Made by a program: the position numbers and the translations under genes. This document shows, one piece after another, positions 1-5,951 of a DNA stretch of 7,293 bases. The DNA lies in the NCBI GenBank assembly GCA_027295475.1, contig JAPUKV010000233.1:1-7293 (forward strand), written 5' to 3'. Position 1 is the stretch's first letter. Each line of letters opens with the position of its first letter. The stretch comes from Pseudomonadota bacterium (GTDB lineage: Bacteria > Pseudomonadota > Gammaproteobacteria > Woeseiales > Woeseiaceae). Below the pieces are notes generated by a model. It was given only the letters and a program-made list of their open reading frames with translations. It was not told the origin of the DNA and did not search any database.

Positions 1-1064
1 ACTATGGCGGCTGCGAACATGTCGATGTCGTTGAAAGGCTGGCGATCGAGCGTGCGATGGAACTGTTCGGCGCGGACTATGCCAATGTTCAGCCACATTC
101 CGGATCACAGGCAAACGCGGCAGTATTCCTGGCACTTCTCACGCCCGGTGACCCAATCCTCGGCATGAGTTTGTCGGACGGCGGCCACCTGACACATGGT
201 TCCCCTGTCAATTTCTCCGGCAAGCTGTTTGATGCGCAGCAATACGGTGTTGTGGCGGATTCCGGGCTGATCGATTATGACCAGGTCCAGAGCCTTGCCG
301 CCGAACACAAGCCCCGTATGATCATCGCCGGATTCTCGGCCTATTCCAGAATTGTCGATTGGGCGCGTTTCAGGCAGATTGCCGATAGCGTCGGCGCTTA
401 TCTGATGGTCGACATGGCACACGTCGCCGGACTGGTCGCCGCAGACCTTTACCCTAATCCTGTGCCGTACGCTGATGTGGTGACGACGACGACGCACAAG
501 ACACTGCGGGGCCCGCGGGGCGGCATGATCCTGGCGAAAAAGAACGACGAGCTGACCAAGAAGTTCAACTCACTGGTGTTCCCGGGAACGCAGGGCGGGC
601 CGCTGATGCATGTAATTGCGGCGAAAGCGGTAGCGTTGCTCGAGGCCATGAATCCCGGATTCAAGGAGTATCAGGGTAATGTCATCAAGAATGCGCAGAT
701 GATGGCTAGTGTCCTCATGGAACGTGGCTACGGTATCGTTTCCGGTGGCACCGACAATCACCTCATTCTGGTGAGTCTCCTGGATAAAGAGATCACCGGC
801 AAGGACGCGGATGCCGCGCTTGATCGTGCGAACATAACAGTTAATAAGAATACGGTGCCCAATGATCCGCGCTCGCCATTTGTAACGAGCGGCCTTCGTC
901 TGGGTACACCGGCGATTACAACTCGAGGATTCGGCACCGAAGAAACGCAGCAGTTAAGCCACTGGATTGGCGACATCCTGGATGACATCAGTAACGAGGT
1001 CATGATCAAGCGCGTGCGGGGCAAGGTGCTCGATCTTTGCAAGCGTTTTCCGGTTTATACCTGA
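1..1064 (+). CDS. glyA: Serine hydroxymethyltransferase, 5'-truncated by window edge
   Basis: This cytoplasmic PLP enzyme converts serine and tetrahydrofolate to glycine and 5,10-methylene-tetrahydrofolate, the main source of one-carbon units. The reading frame is open from base 3 and reads [18 protein letters not shown] before the first in-window ATG at 57. That ATG is therefore internal, and about 60 N-terminal residues lie outside the window. Some 353 residues are visible, against about 417 for the whole E. coli protein. Diagnostic stretches are [14 protein letters not shown], the VDMAHVAGL segment that binds the cofactor, and the [14 protein letters not shown] motif. The PLP-binding lysine codon of that motif is at 498-500. 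The C-terminus RFPVYT is typical of the family. The gene precedes nrdR, a common arrangement in beta- and gammaproteobacteria, but a palindromic element separates the two here. Identification is certain; only the start is missing. Confidence 0.98.
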   Translation, partial: YGGCEHVDVVERLAIERAMELFGADYANVQPHSGSQANAAVFLALLTPGDPILGMSLSDGGHLTHGSPVNFSGKLFDAQQYGVVADSGLIDYDQVQSLAAEHKPRMIIAGFSAYSRIVDWARFRQIADSVGAYLMVDMAHVAGLVAADLYPNPVPYADVVTTTTHKTLRGPRGGMILAKKNDELTKKFNSLVFPGTQGGPLMHVIAAKAVALLEAMNPGFKEYQGNVIKNAQMMASVLMERGYGIVSGGTDNHLILVSLLDKEITGKDADAALDRANITVNKNTVPNDPRSPFVTSGLRLGTPAITTRGFGTEETQQLSHWIGDILDDISNEVMIKRVRGKVLDLCKRFPVYT

Positions 1065-1069
1065 TCATT

Positions 1070-1102
1070 AGTGGCCCAACGAGCTTATGTTGATGAACTC
1101 AG
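1070..1102 (+). repeat. Left terminal arm of the palindromic element
   Basis: It starts AGTGGCCCAAC and ends TTGATGAACTCAG. Read against the reverse complement of 1302-1334 it matches at 26 of 33 positions, including AGTGG, CCAAC and TTGATG unbroken. Similarity stops at AGTGG, which marks the element edge, five bases after the glyA stop codon. Confidence 0.75.
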
Positions 1103-1125
1103 AGCTACTCAGATGATCCAAGACA

Positions 1126-1176
1126 AGGCGCAGTCCGCAGGGAATGGCAGGTCCTTTACAAGGACTGCAACGCCGT
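1126..1176 (+). repeat. Left palindromic unit (51 bp)
   Basis: GCAGTCC at 1130-1136 pairs perfectly with GGACTGC at 1162-1168, and GGC at 1127-1129 can pair with GCC at 1172-1174. Outside the unit, GATGATCCAA at 1112-1121 pairs perfectly with TTGGATCATC at 1178-1187, so one hairpin of 76 bases can form. A competing small hairpin inside is GTCCTT 1151-1156 with AAGGAC 1160-1165. The unit shares AGGCGC, AATGGC, GTCCTT and GCAAC with the inverted copy at 1227-1277. Confidence 0.75.
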
Positions 1177-1226
1177 ATTGGATCATCCGGGCAGCTCCCT
1201 GCGGGCGAGCCGTGCAGCGGTCGTCC

Positions 1227-1277
1227 GCGGTGTTGCGCCTCTTGGCAAGGACGCGCCATTACCGGCGAGGCGCGCCT
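1227..1277 (-). repeat. Right palindromic unit (51 bp, inverted copy)
   Basis: Read on the minus strand it aligns with 1126-1176 without gaps at 35 of 51 positions. On the plus strand, GCGCCTC at 1235-1241 pairs perfectly with GAGGCGC at 1267-1273, the same stem position as in the left unit. Four of the seven stem pairs differ between the copies and all four still pair. An alternative stem specific to this copy is CGCGCC 1252-1257 with GGCGCG 1269-1274. Confidence 0.75.
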
Positions 1278-1301
1278 GGCGGCCAAGCGCTTCACGACTC
1301 G

Positions 1302-1334
1302 CTGAGCCCATCAATATAGCCTGGTTGGACCACT
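1302..1334 (-). repeat. Right terminal arm of the palindromic element
   Basis: This is the inverted counterpart of 1070-1102. It ends in CCACT at 1330-1334, four bases before the nrdR ATG. The short palindrome GACCA-C-TGGTC at 1328-1338 straddles the edge. The immediate nrdR leader therefore consists mostly of element sequence. Confidence 0.7.
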
Positions 1335-1338
1335 GGTC

Positions 1339-1854
1339 ATGTATTGTCCGTTTTGCAGCCACGAAGAAACAAAAGTCATCGATTCCAGACTGGCCGGTGA
1401 TGGCCGGCAGATTCGTCGCAGACGTCAGTGTCTGCGGTGCAACGAACGATTCACAACATTTGAGACCGCGGAACTCGTCATGCCGCGTATCGTCAAGAAC
1501 GACAACAGCCGTCAGCCGTTCGATGAGTCGAAAGTCCGCAATAGTATGCGGCGCGCGCTCGAGAAAAGGCCTGTGCCGTCGGACGAGTTCGAACAGGCTG
1601 TTGGCAAGCTGGTACACAAACTCCGCACAATGGGCGAGCGCGAAGTCCCGTCCCGCCTGGTCGGCGAACTCGTCATGGAAGAGCTGCGCAGTCTCGACGA
1701 AGTCGCATACGTCAGATATGCCTCTGTCTATCGCAGCTTTCAGGACGTTACCGAGTTTCAGGAAGAAATAAAACGCCTTCAGGAAATATCCGACGCGACT
1801 GCCAGTCGCGAGCAAATGTCGCTGTTGCCGGAGTTGCCGGGCAAAAAGCGCTGA
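1339..1854 (+). CDS. nrdR: Transcriptional repressor NrdR
   Basis: NrdR is a nucleotide-sensing repressor of ribonucleotide reductase operons and binds NrdR boxes in their promoters. The 171-residue protein has the N-terminal zinc ribbon with Cys3, Cys6, Cys31 and Cys34 (CPFC and CLRC), followed by the basic IRRRR stretch and NERFTTFE. An ATP-cone domain follows, from about residue 48 to 138, with the conserved [16 protein letters not shown] and [11 protein letters not shown] segments. E. coli NrdR has 149 residues; the excess is a C-terminal tail of about 20 residues with no recognised motif. The ATG at 1339 gives the family's M-x-CPFC start exactly. No good ribosome-binding site precedes it, because the palindromic element ends four bases upstream. 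ribD follows after 7 bases, and the nrdR-ribD junction is widely conserved in Proteobacteria. Confidence 0.97.
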   Translation: MYCPFCSHEETKVIDSRLAGDGRQIRRRRQCLRCNERFTTFETAELVMPRIVKNDNSRQPFDESKVRNSMRRALEKRPVPSDEFEQAVGKLVHKLRTMGEREVPSRLVGELVMEELRSLDEVAYVRYASVYRSFQDVTEFQEEIKRLQEISDATASREQMSLLPELPGKKR

Positions 1855-1861
1855 CCGGGCC

Positions 1862-2974
1862 ATGACTGACTTCTCACCAGCCGACTGCGAATTTATGGCG
1901 CGTGCGCTAGCTTTGGCGCGTCGCGGAATCTACACAGCACATCCCAATCCGCGAGTCGGTTGCGTCATTGTTCGTGATGGCAGCATCGTCGGGGAAGGTT
2001 GGCACCGAAAAACCGGTGAAGCCCATGCAGAGGTAAGCGCGTTGCAGAATGCACGCGCTGCCGCCAAAGGCGCGCGCGCATACGTCACGCTGGAGCCCTG
2101 TGCGCATCATGGAAAAACAGCACCCTGTTCTGAGGCGCTGATCAAAGCCGGGATCTCCGAAGTGGTCGTTGCGATGCAAGATCCGTTTCATGAAGTGAAC
2201 GGCGATGGGCTGACCTCTCTCAAAGAAGCGGGCATTGCCATACGCGTTGGCCTGATGAGTGAAGACGCGCTGCGACTCAACGAAGGATTTGTCTCCCGCG
2301 TAAGGCGAAAACGACCCTTCGTCAGGCTGAAGACAGCGGCAAGCCTGGACGGTTGCACGGCCATGGAAAACGGTAAGAGCCAGTGGATCACTGGTCCTGA
2401 GGCGAGAGCCGACGTGCAGCGTTTGCGGGCGTCATGTGGAGCCGTTCTGACGGGTATCGGTACTGTGCTTGCGGACGATCCGTCTTTGACTGTACGCGAC
2501 GAAAGTCTGGCAAATGAGGGCATGCAGCCGCTGCGCGTCATTCTGGACAGCAAGTTGCGCATGCCGCTATCGGCGCGCATGCTGCAGCTGCCAGGGAAAA
2601 CGGCAATATTCTGTATCGATGACGACAACAGGTCAGCGCTCGAGAAGGCGGGTGCATCCATATATGTTGTGCCAGGGCAGGACAACAGGGCCGATCTGAC
2701 CGCGGTGCTCGCGAAGCTTGCCGAGCTTGAAGTAAATGACGTGCTCGCAGAGGCAGGGCACACACTGGCCGGCAGTCTGCTGGCCGCGGGGCTGGTGGAC
2801 GAGCTTGTCATTTATCAATCGCCCCATATCATGGGGAGCCAGACACAGGGCATGTTCAGTACGCCTGCCTGGCAGGATATGAGACAGCGCCTGCAACTCG
2901 ATATTATCGATGTTCGACGCGTCGGAGCCGACACCAGAATCACGGCCCGGCCACTGTCTGACAGCGAAGCATAG
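1862..2974 (+). CDS. ribD: Bifunctional riboflavin deaminase/reductase RibD
   Basis: RibD deaminates the pyrimidine produced by GTP cyclohydrolase II and then reduces its ribosyl side chain with NADPH, the second and third steps of riboflavin synthesis. The protein has 370 residues (E. coli 367). The N-terminal deaminase domain, about residues 6-145, shows the zinc site: HAE at 55-57 and PCAHHGKTAPC at 79-89, giving ligands His55, Cys80 and Cys89 and the proton shuttle Glu57. HPNPRVG at 27-33 is also typical. The C-terminal reductase domain starts near residue 152 with RPFVRLKTAASLDG. It includes SQWITG at 173-178, the VLADDPSLTVR segment and, later, AGHTLAGSLLAAGLVDEL. Both halves look intact. 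It begins 7 bases after nrdR with only a weak ribosome-binding site, which suggests translational coupling. Its stop lies 10 bases before ribE. Confidence 0.97.
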   Translation: MTDFSPADCEFMARALALARRGIYTAHPNPRVGCVIVRDGSIVGEGWHRKTGEAHAEVSALQNARAAAKGARAYVTLEPCAHHGKTAPCSEALIKAGISEVVVAMQDPFHEVNGDGLTSLKEAGIAIRVGLMSEDALRLNEGFVSRVRRKRPFVRLKTAASLDGCTAMENGKSQWITGPEARADVQRLRASCGAVLTGIGTVLADDPSLTVRDESLANEGMQPLRVILDSKLRMPLSARMLQLPGKTAIFCIDDDNRSALEKAGASIYVVPGQDNRADLTAVLAKLAELEVNDVLAEAGHTLAGSLLAAGLVDELVIYQSPHIMGSQTQGMFSTPAWQDMRQRLQLDIIDVRRVGADTRITARPLSDSEA

Positions 2975-2976
2975 TC

Positions 2977-2979
2977 AGG
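2977..2979 (+). promoter_or_regulatory. Weak ribosome-binding site for ribE
   Basis: AGG lies five bases before the ATG at 2985. With the family's MFTGIV start, it settles 2985 as the ribE start rather than the in-frame ATG at 2910, which lies inside ribD. Confidence 0.5.
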
Positions 2980-2984
2980 TCCTT

Positions 2985-3638
2985 ATGTTTACCGGAATCG
3001 TCAAAGCCAAGGGTAGGATCCGCTCCCTAAAAAAGCAGGGCGGGGACCTGCGCATGACAGTCGAGTCGAAGGGCCTCGACTGGTCAGTATTCGAAATCGG
3101 CGAGAGCATCTCGGTAAACGGCGTTTGCTTGACGGCCGCGGCGCTGCATACGGGCGGTTTTGATGCCGACATATCGGCCGAAACGATGACTGTGACGGCC
3201 CTTGCGGGACTCACCACGGGTAGCGCGGTTAATCTCGAACCCTCGATAAGCCTCGGTGAAAGACTCGGCGGACATCTTATCAGCGGCCATGTCGATTGTG
3301 TGGGCACTGTAAGAGTTCGCGAGACCGATGCCCGCTCGGTTAGACTGAAAATTGAATTGCCAAAGGAATACAGCCGCTACTTGGCAAAGAAGGGTTCCGT
3401 CTGTGTTGACGGGGTCGGCCTTACCATCAATGAGGTATCAGCTTGTATGTTTGAAGTGAATATCATTCCTCATACTGCCGAAGAAACGATCATCGGTGAT
3501 TACTCCGTTGGCACGGCGGTCAATATCGAAGTGGACCTCCTGGCCCGGTATATCGAACGTCTGCTTGCACGTGACGGCGACGCAGAAGCCGGCGCCGGTA
3601 TTTCAAAAGACTTCCTGAAGGCACATGGCTATGCGTGA
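2985..3638 (+). CDS. ribE: Riboflavin synthase, alpha subunit
   Basis: This enzyme dismutates two molecules of 6,7-dimethyl-8-ribityllumazine to riboflavin and the pyrimidine that RibH reuses. It has 217 residues (E. coli 213) in two repeated lumazine-binding barrels, about 1-96 and 97-200. The start MFTGIV is the family hallmark and fixes the ATG at 2985. NGVCLT at 45-50 contains Cys48, and [10 protein letters not shown] at 95-104 contains His102; both match known E. coli active-site positions. The second barrel reads DGVGLT at 142-147, where the family usually has Ser-Leu-Thr, so Gly145 replaces a conserved serine. The C-terminal [12 protein letters not shown] and FLKAHGY segments resemble Pseudomonas homologues. 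The gene overlaps the start of ribBX. The same gene is called ribC in E. coli and Pseudomonas nomenclature. Confidence 0.96.
   Translation: MFTGIVKAKGRIRSLKKQGGDLRMTVESKGLDWSVFEIGESISVNGVCLTAAALHTGGFDADISAETMTVTALAGLTTGSAVNLEPSISLGERLGGHLISGHVDCVGTVRVRETDARSVRLKIELPKEYSRYLAKKGSVCVDGVGLTINEVSACMFEVNIIPHTAEETIIGDYSVGTAVNIEVDLLARYIERLLARDGDAEAGAGISKDFLKAHGYA
3617..3621 (+). promoter_or_regulatory. Ribosome-binding site for ribBX (GAAGG)
   Basis: GAAGG within the end of ribE is 9 bases from the ATG at 3631 but only 3 from the ATG at 3625. It therefore favours the second methionine codon as the true ribBX start. Confidence 0.45.
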
Positions 3639-4770
3639 CAAACCGACACTACACCCACGGGCATCTGCGTTTACCGATATTGAGGACATCATTGCTGATA
3701 TTCGCGCCGGAAAAATGGTCATCATGGTCGACGACGAGAATCGTGAGAATGAAGGCGACCTGCTCATGGCCGCCGAAAAAGTTCGACCGGAAAACATCAA
3801 TTACATGGCCCGTTACGGGCGCGGGCTGATTTGCCTGACACTTTCGCGAGAGCGTTGCGCACAACTTCGTATTCCGTTGATGGTTCACGAGACGGACGAA
3901 CACCACGCAACAAATTTCACCATTTCAATAGAAGCGGCGGAAGGCATAACAACCGGCATCTCCGCACATGACAGGGCCAAGACTGTGCAGGTTGCCGTTG
4001 CGCCCGATGCGAAACCGGACGACCTGAAACAGCCCGGACATATTTTTCCGGTCGTGGCACAACCGGGCGGCGTGTTGGCGCGGGCGGGGCATACTGAGGC
4101 AGGCTGCGATCTGACGCGCCTGGCGGGTTTCGAGTCGGCGGCAGTCATTGTTGAGATTTTGAATGAAGACGGCAGCATGGCGCGTCGGCCGGATCTTGAA
4201 AAATTCGCTCGCAAGCACAGCATAAAGATTGGCACGATTGCCGATCTGATCCGCTATCGGCTGGAGAAAGAACGCTACGTCGAACGTATTGACAAGAGGC
4301 CGGTCCAGACGGCTCACGGCGACTTCACCTTGTACTGCTACGACGATCACCTGAATCAGACAATTCATCTTGCCTTGGTGAAAGGTGATGTCCAGGGGAG
4401 TACCGAACCGTTGGTGCGTGTTCACTTGCAGGATACGCTCGGCGATGTCCTGGGGATTCAGAGCCCTGCGCTGGGTTGGCCGATGGATAGCGTGATCGAG
4501 AGAATCTCACGAGAGGATGTCGGCGTCATCGTTATGCTTAGAGATCAGCAATCGTCGCGCGAATTGATGGACGTGGTCGGCAGCTTGTCCGAAGTAACGG
4601 ATGACCTCGAAAGCCGGCGAAGCGGTGACGAGGTCCTCCGGACTTACGGCGTGGGTGCACAAATCCTGAAGGACCTCGGCGTGCAACGCATGCGCGTGCT
4701 GTCGGCGCCGAAGCAAATGTATGCAATCTCAGGCTTTGATCTGGAAATTACGGAGTACGTCGAAAAATAA
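3625..4770 (+). CDS. ribBX: DHBP synthase fused to degenerate GTP cyclohydrolase II domain (RibBX)
   Basis: The N-terminal half, about residues 15-212, is 3,4-dihydroxy-2-butanone-4-phosphate synthase, which makes the four-carbon unit for RibH from ribulose 5-phosphate. Its metal and substrate motifs are intact: [10 protein letters not shown] at 36-45, GRGLICL at 65-71 and [11 protein letters not shown] at 153-163. The C-terminal half has the fold pattern of GTP cyclohydrolase II (RibA), including [14 protein letters not shown] near 244-257 and [15 protein letters not shown] near 339-353. The zinc-binding cysteines of the C-L-T-G-D / R-C-D-C-G signature are absent, and so is the RQEGRG segment. 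This half is probably inactive, as in the proteobacterial RibBX variant; databases often label such proteins ribBA or ribB. Length is 381 residues from 3625 or 379 from 3631, which has the better-placed ribosome-binding site. The start overlaps ribE by 14 or 8 bases. Confidence 0.93.
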   Translation: MAMRDKPTLHPRASAFTDIEDIIADIRAGKMVIMVDDENRENEGDLLMAAEKVRPENINYMARYGRGLICLTLSRERCAQLRIPLMVHETDEHHATNFTISIEAAEGITTGISAHDRAKTVQVAVAPDAKPDDLKQPGHIFPVVAQPGGVLARAGHTEAGCDLTRLAGFESAAVIVEILNEDGSMARRPDLEKFARKHSIKIGTIADLIRYRLEKERYVERIDKRPVQTAHGDFTLYCYDDHLNQTIHLALVKGDVQGSTEPLVRVHLQDTLGDVLGIQSPALGWPMDSVIERISREDVGVIVMLRDQQSSRELMDVVGSLSEVTDDLESRRSGDEVLRTYGVGAQILKDLGVQRMRVLSAPKQMYAISGFDLEITEYVEK

Positions 4771-4795
4771 CGGTCAATAATTGGCGAAAAAGAAA

Positions 4796-5269
4796 ATGGA
4801 CAAAGTAAAAATAATCGAAGGCGACCTTGTTGCGAGGGATGCGCGGTTCATAATTGTCGCCTCGCGATTCAACGACTTCATTGTTGACTCATTAATCAAG
4901 GGTGCCGTCGACTGTTTGTGCCGGCATGGCGTCAACGAGACGGATATCGAACTCATACGCGTACCGGGCTCGTATGAAATGCCGTTGGCCTTGGAAAAGG
5001 TGGCTATACAGCGTCGCTGCGATGGCATCGTGGCGCTTGGCGCAGTGATACGCGGTGCGACGCCACATTTCGAATACGTCGCTGGTGAATGCATGCGCGG
5101 CATCGCCGCGGTCAGTCGTCAGCATGGCATGCCGATCGGAGTCGGTGTTCTGACAACTGACACGATCGAACAGGCTATTGAGCGTGCCGGTACCAAGGCC
5201 GGCAACAAAGGCGAACAAGCTGCGCTGGCGGTCATCGAAATGGTCAACCTGCTGCGCATGCTGGATTAA
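4796..5269 (+). CDS. ribH: 6,7-dimethyl-8-ribityllumazine synthase
   Basis: RibH condenses the RibD-pathway pyrimidine (after dephosphorylation) with dihydroxybutanone phosphate to give ribityllumazine, the substrate of riboflavin synthase. It usually forms large hollow or pentameric assemblies. From the ATG at 4796 the protein has 157 residues, against 156 in E. coli. Motifs are SRFNDF at 23-28, RVPGSYEMP at 55-63, [17 protein letters not shown] at 80-96 with the catalytic His91, and [20 protein letters not shown] at 116-135. An in-frame TTG at 4781 would add MAKKK. I prefer 4796 because it matches the family's usual N-terminus, although neither start has a strong ribosome-binding site. The gene lies 25 bases after ribBX and is the last riboflavin gene of the cluster. 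The same gene is called ribE in E. coli and Pseudomonas. Confidence 0.96.
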   Translation: MDKVKIIEGDLVARDARFIIVASRFNDFIVDSLIKGAVDCLCRHGVNETDIELIRVPGSYEMPLALEKVAIQRRCDGIVALGAVIRGATPHFEYVAGECMRGIAAVSRQHGMPIGVGVLTTDTIEQAIERAGTKAGNKGEQAALAVIEMVNLLRMLD

Positions 5270-5489
5270 GCAAATCAGGTTTTTGCGCGCCACTAGCCCG
5301 GATGATTTACCACTATGGAATGCCGTCCCTTGCGCTCTCTCCTGGTCTTTGATCGTCTGAGGAGTTTTCTGCCGGACATTCACAGGCTTTTGCCACTCAC
5401 TCGGAAAATCGCTCAGTCAAGCAAATTCCTGGCCGATCTCGCGAAGCAATTGATAAAACATGCGGGCAGGGCGCGGCGAGGAGATGAAA
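5270..5489. other. ribH-nusB intergenic region, no recognised gene
   Basis: This 220-base stretch holds no protein I recognise. Small open frames cross it (for example 5315-5503), but they run out of frame into nusB and have no family features. Neither a strong terminator nor a convincing sigma-70 promoter is visible. In many relatives nusB follows ribH closely, so the gap may hold a nusB promoter or a remnant of lost sequence. Confidence 0.5.
5478..5483 (+). promoter_or_regulatory. Ribosome-binding site for nusB (GAGGAG)
   Basis: GAGGAG is directly followed by an ATG at 5484 and lies 6 bases before the in-frame ATG at 5490. Normal spacing therefore picks 5490 as the nusB start. It also rules out the earlier ATG at 5460, whose first codons contain this site. 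Confidence 0.75.
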
Positions 5490-5936
5490 ATGGGCAAGTC
5501 TGATTCGGCAGGTGCGCGCAGCCGCGCTCGAGAGTTGATACTGCAGGCCCTTTACCAGAAACTGCTGACCGGCCATGACTGTGCGGAATTGCTGAGGCAG
5601 TTCAGGGACGGCGACCATTATCAGTGCGCAGATCAGCAATACTTCGATGAAACACTGCCGGCAATCTGCGCAGGACAGGCTGCACTCGAAGAGAAAATTG
5701 CCGAGTTCGCCGACCGGCCGCTGTCGCAACTCGATCCTGTCGAAATGGCCATCCTGTTGCTCGGCTTTTTCGAACTTGTGGAAAGGACGGACGTGCCTTA
5801 CCGGGTCGTGATTAACGAGTCGGTCAACCTCGCAAAGCGCTTCGGTGCAGAGGACGGGTACAAGTACATCAATGCGTTGCTCGACAAGGCAGCTGACAAA
5901 CTGCGTCCGGCAGAGAAATCCGGATCAGCCCAGTAG
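5490..5936 (+). CDS. nusB: Transcription antitermination factor NusB
   Basis: NusB binds boxA RNA together with NusE (ribosomal protein S10) and helps RNA polymerase read through rRNA operons. The predicted protein has 148 residues (E. coli 139) and is all-helical. Signature segments are the N-terminal R-SRARELILQALYQ stretch at about 10-23, which includes the arginine-rich RNA-binding region, then LDPVEMAILLLGFFEL, the VPYRVVINESVNLAKRFG segment, and EDGYKYINALLDKAADKLR near the C-terminus. The start at 5490 is set by the GAGGAG site. The middle, around residues 35-75, is less conserved and slightly longer than in E. coli. It follows a 220-base gap after ribH and precedes thiL by 15 bases, so it may head its own transcript with thiL and pgpA. 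That is inference from spacing only. Confidence 0.95.
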   Translation: MGKSDSAGARSRARELILQALYQKLLTGHDCAELLRQFRDGDHYQCADQQYFDETLPAICAGQAALEEKIAEFADRPLSQLDPVEMAILLLGFFELVERTDVPYRVVINESVNLAKRFGAEDGYKYINALLDKAADKLRPAEKSGSAQ

Positions 5937-5941
5937 GAGGA
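5935..5941 (+). promoter_or_regulatory. Strong ribosome-binding site for thiL (AGGAGGA)
   Basis: AGGAGGA overlaps the nusB stop codon and lies 10 bases before the GTG at 5952. It supports that GTG over the ATG at 5956, which is in another frame. Confidence 0.75.
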
Positions 5942-5951
5942 ATCTTCCGCG

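Larger units (their letters stand above)
1070..1334. repeat. 265-bp imperfect palindromic intergenic element (BIME/MITE-like)
   Basis: The gap between glyA and nrdR is an inverted repeat of itself, centred near 1202. The outer arms 1070-1102 and 1302-1334 match as inverted copies at 26 of 33 positions without gaps. Further in, 1126-1176 and the reverse complement of 1227-1277 match at 35 of 51 positions without gaps. The segments between are 23 and 24 bases long. The central part, about 1178-1225, is not clearly symmetric. No long open frame in it resembles a protein I know. An inverted pair of related palindromic units recalls REP/BIME elements of Gammaproteobacteria, and the matching ends recall a MITE. 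A structured RNA leader or a transcript-end structure is also possible. I see no transposase, no clean target-site duplication and no T-tract terminator. The palindrome is read directly from the sequence; its class is inference. Confidence 0.8.

Noticed and set aside
1071..1319. Possible 82-residue protein (GTG start) and antisense frames in the glyA-nrdR gap
   Set aside because: The frames lie inside a palindrome, have no ribosome-binding site and no family features. Open frames on both strands are expected from a GC-rich inverted repeat.
1291..1320. Sigma-70-like promoter for nrdR: TTCACG, 18 bases, TATAGC
   Set aside because: Only 4 of 6 matches in each box. It overlaps the right terminal arm, whose sequence is explained by the palindrome. 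Not strong enough to annotate.
1309..1324. NrdR-box-like sequence around CATCAATATAG upstream of nrdR
   Set aside because: Only the AT-rich core resembles the NrdR box. The symmetric outer bases are missing and there is no second box at helical spacing.
1065..1338. FMN riboswitch upstream of the riboflavin genes
   Set aside because: None of the conserved RFN-element blocks is present here or in the other gaps. The structure that exists is a symmetric palindrome of a different kind.
1063..1340. Target-site duplication flanking the element (GATCAT at 1063-1068, GGTCAT at 1335-1340)
   Set aside because: One mismatch, and the copies sit at different distances from the element ends. The left one overlaps the glyA stop codon and the right one the nrdR start codon. 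Probably chance.
2910..2984. N-terminal extension of riboflavin synthase from an ATG at 2910
   Set aside because: It would overlap ribD by 65 bases, adds residues with no family match, and the MFTGIV start at 2985 is diagnostic.
4774..5103. Antisense open frame opposite ribH
   Set aside because: It is the complement of a well-conserved coding region, resembles no known protein and has no ribosome-binding site. A shadow of ribH.
5339..5368. Rho-independent terminator after ribH (CTCCT / AGGAG followed by TTTT)
   Set aside because: The stem is only 5 bp with a 16-base loop and four Ts. Too weak for a terminator call.
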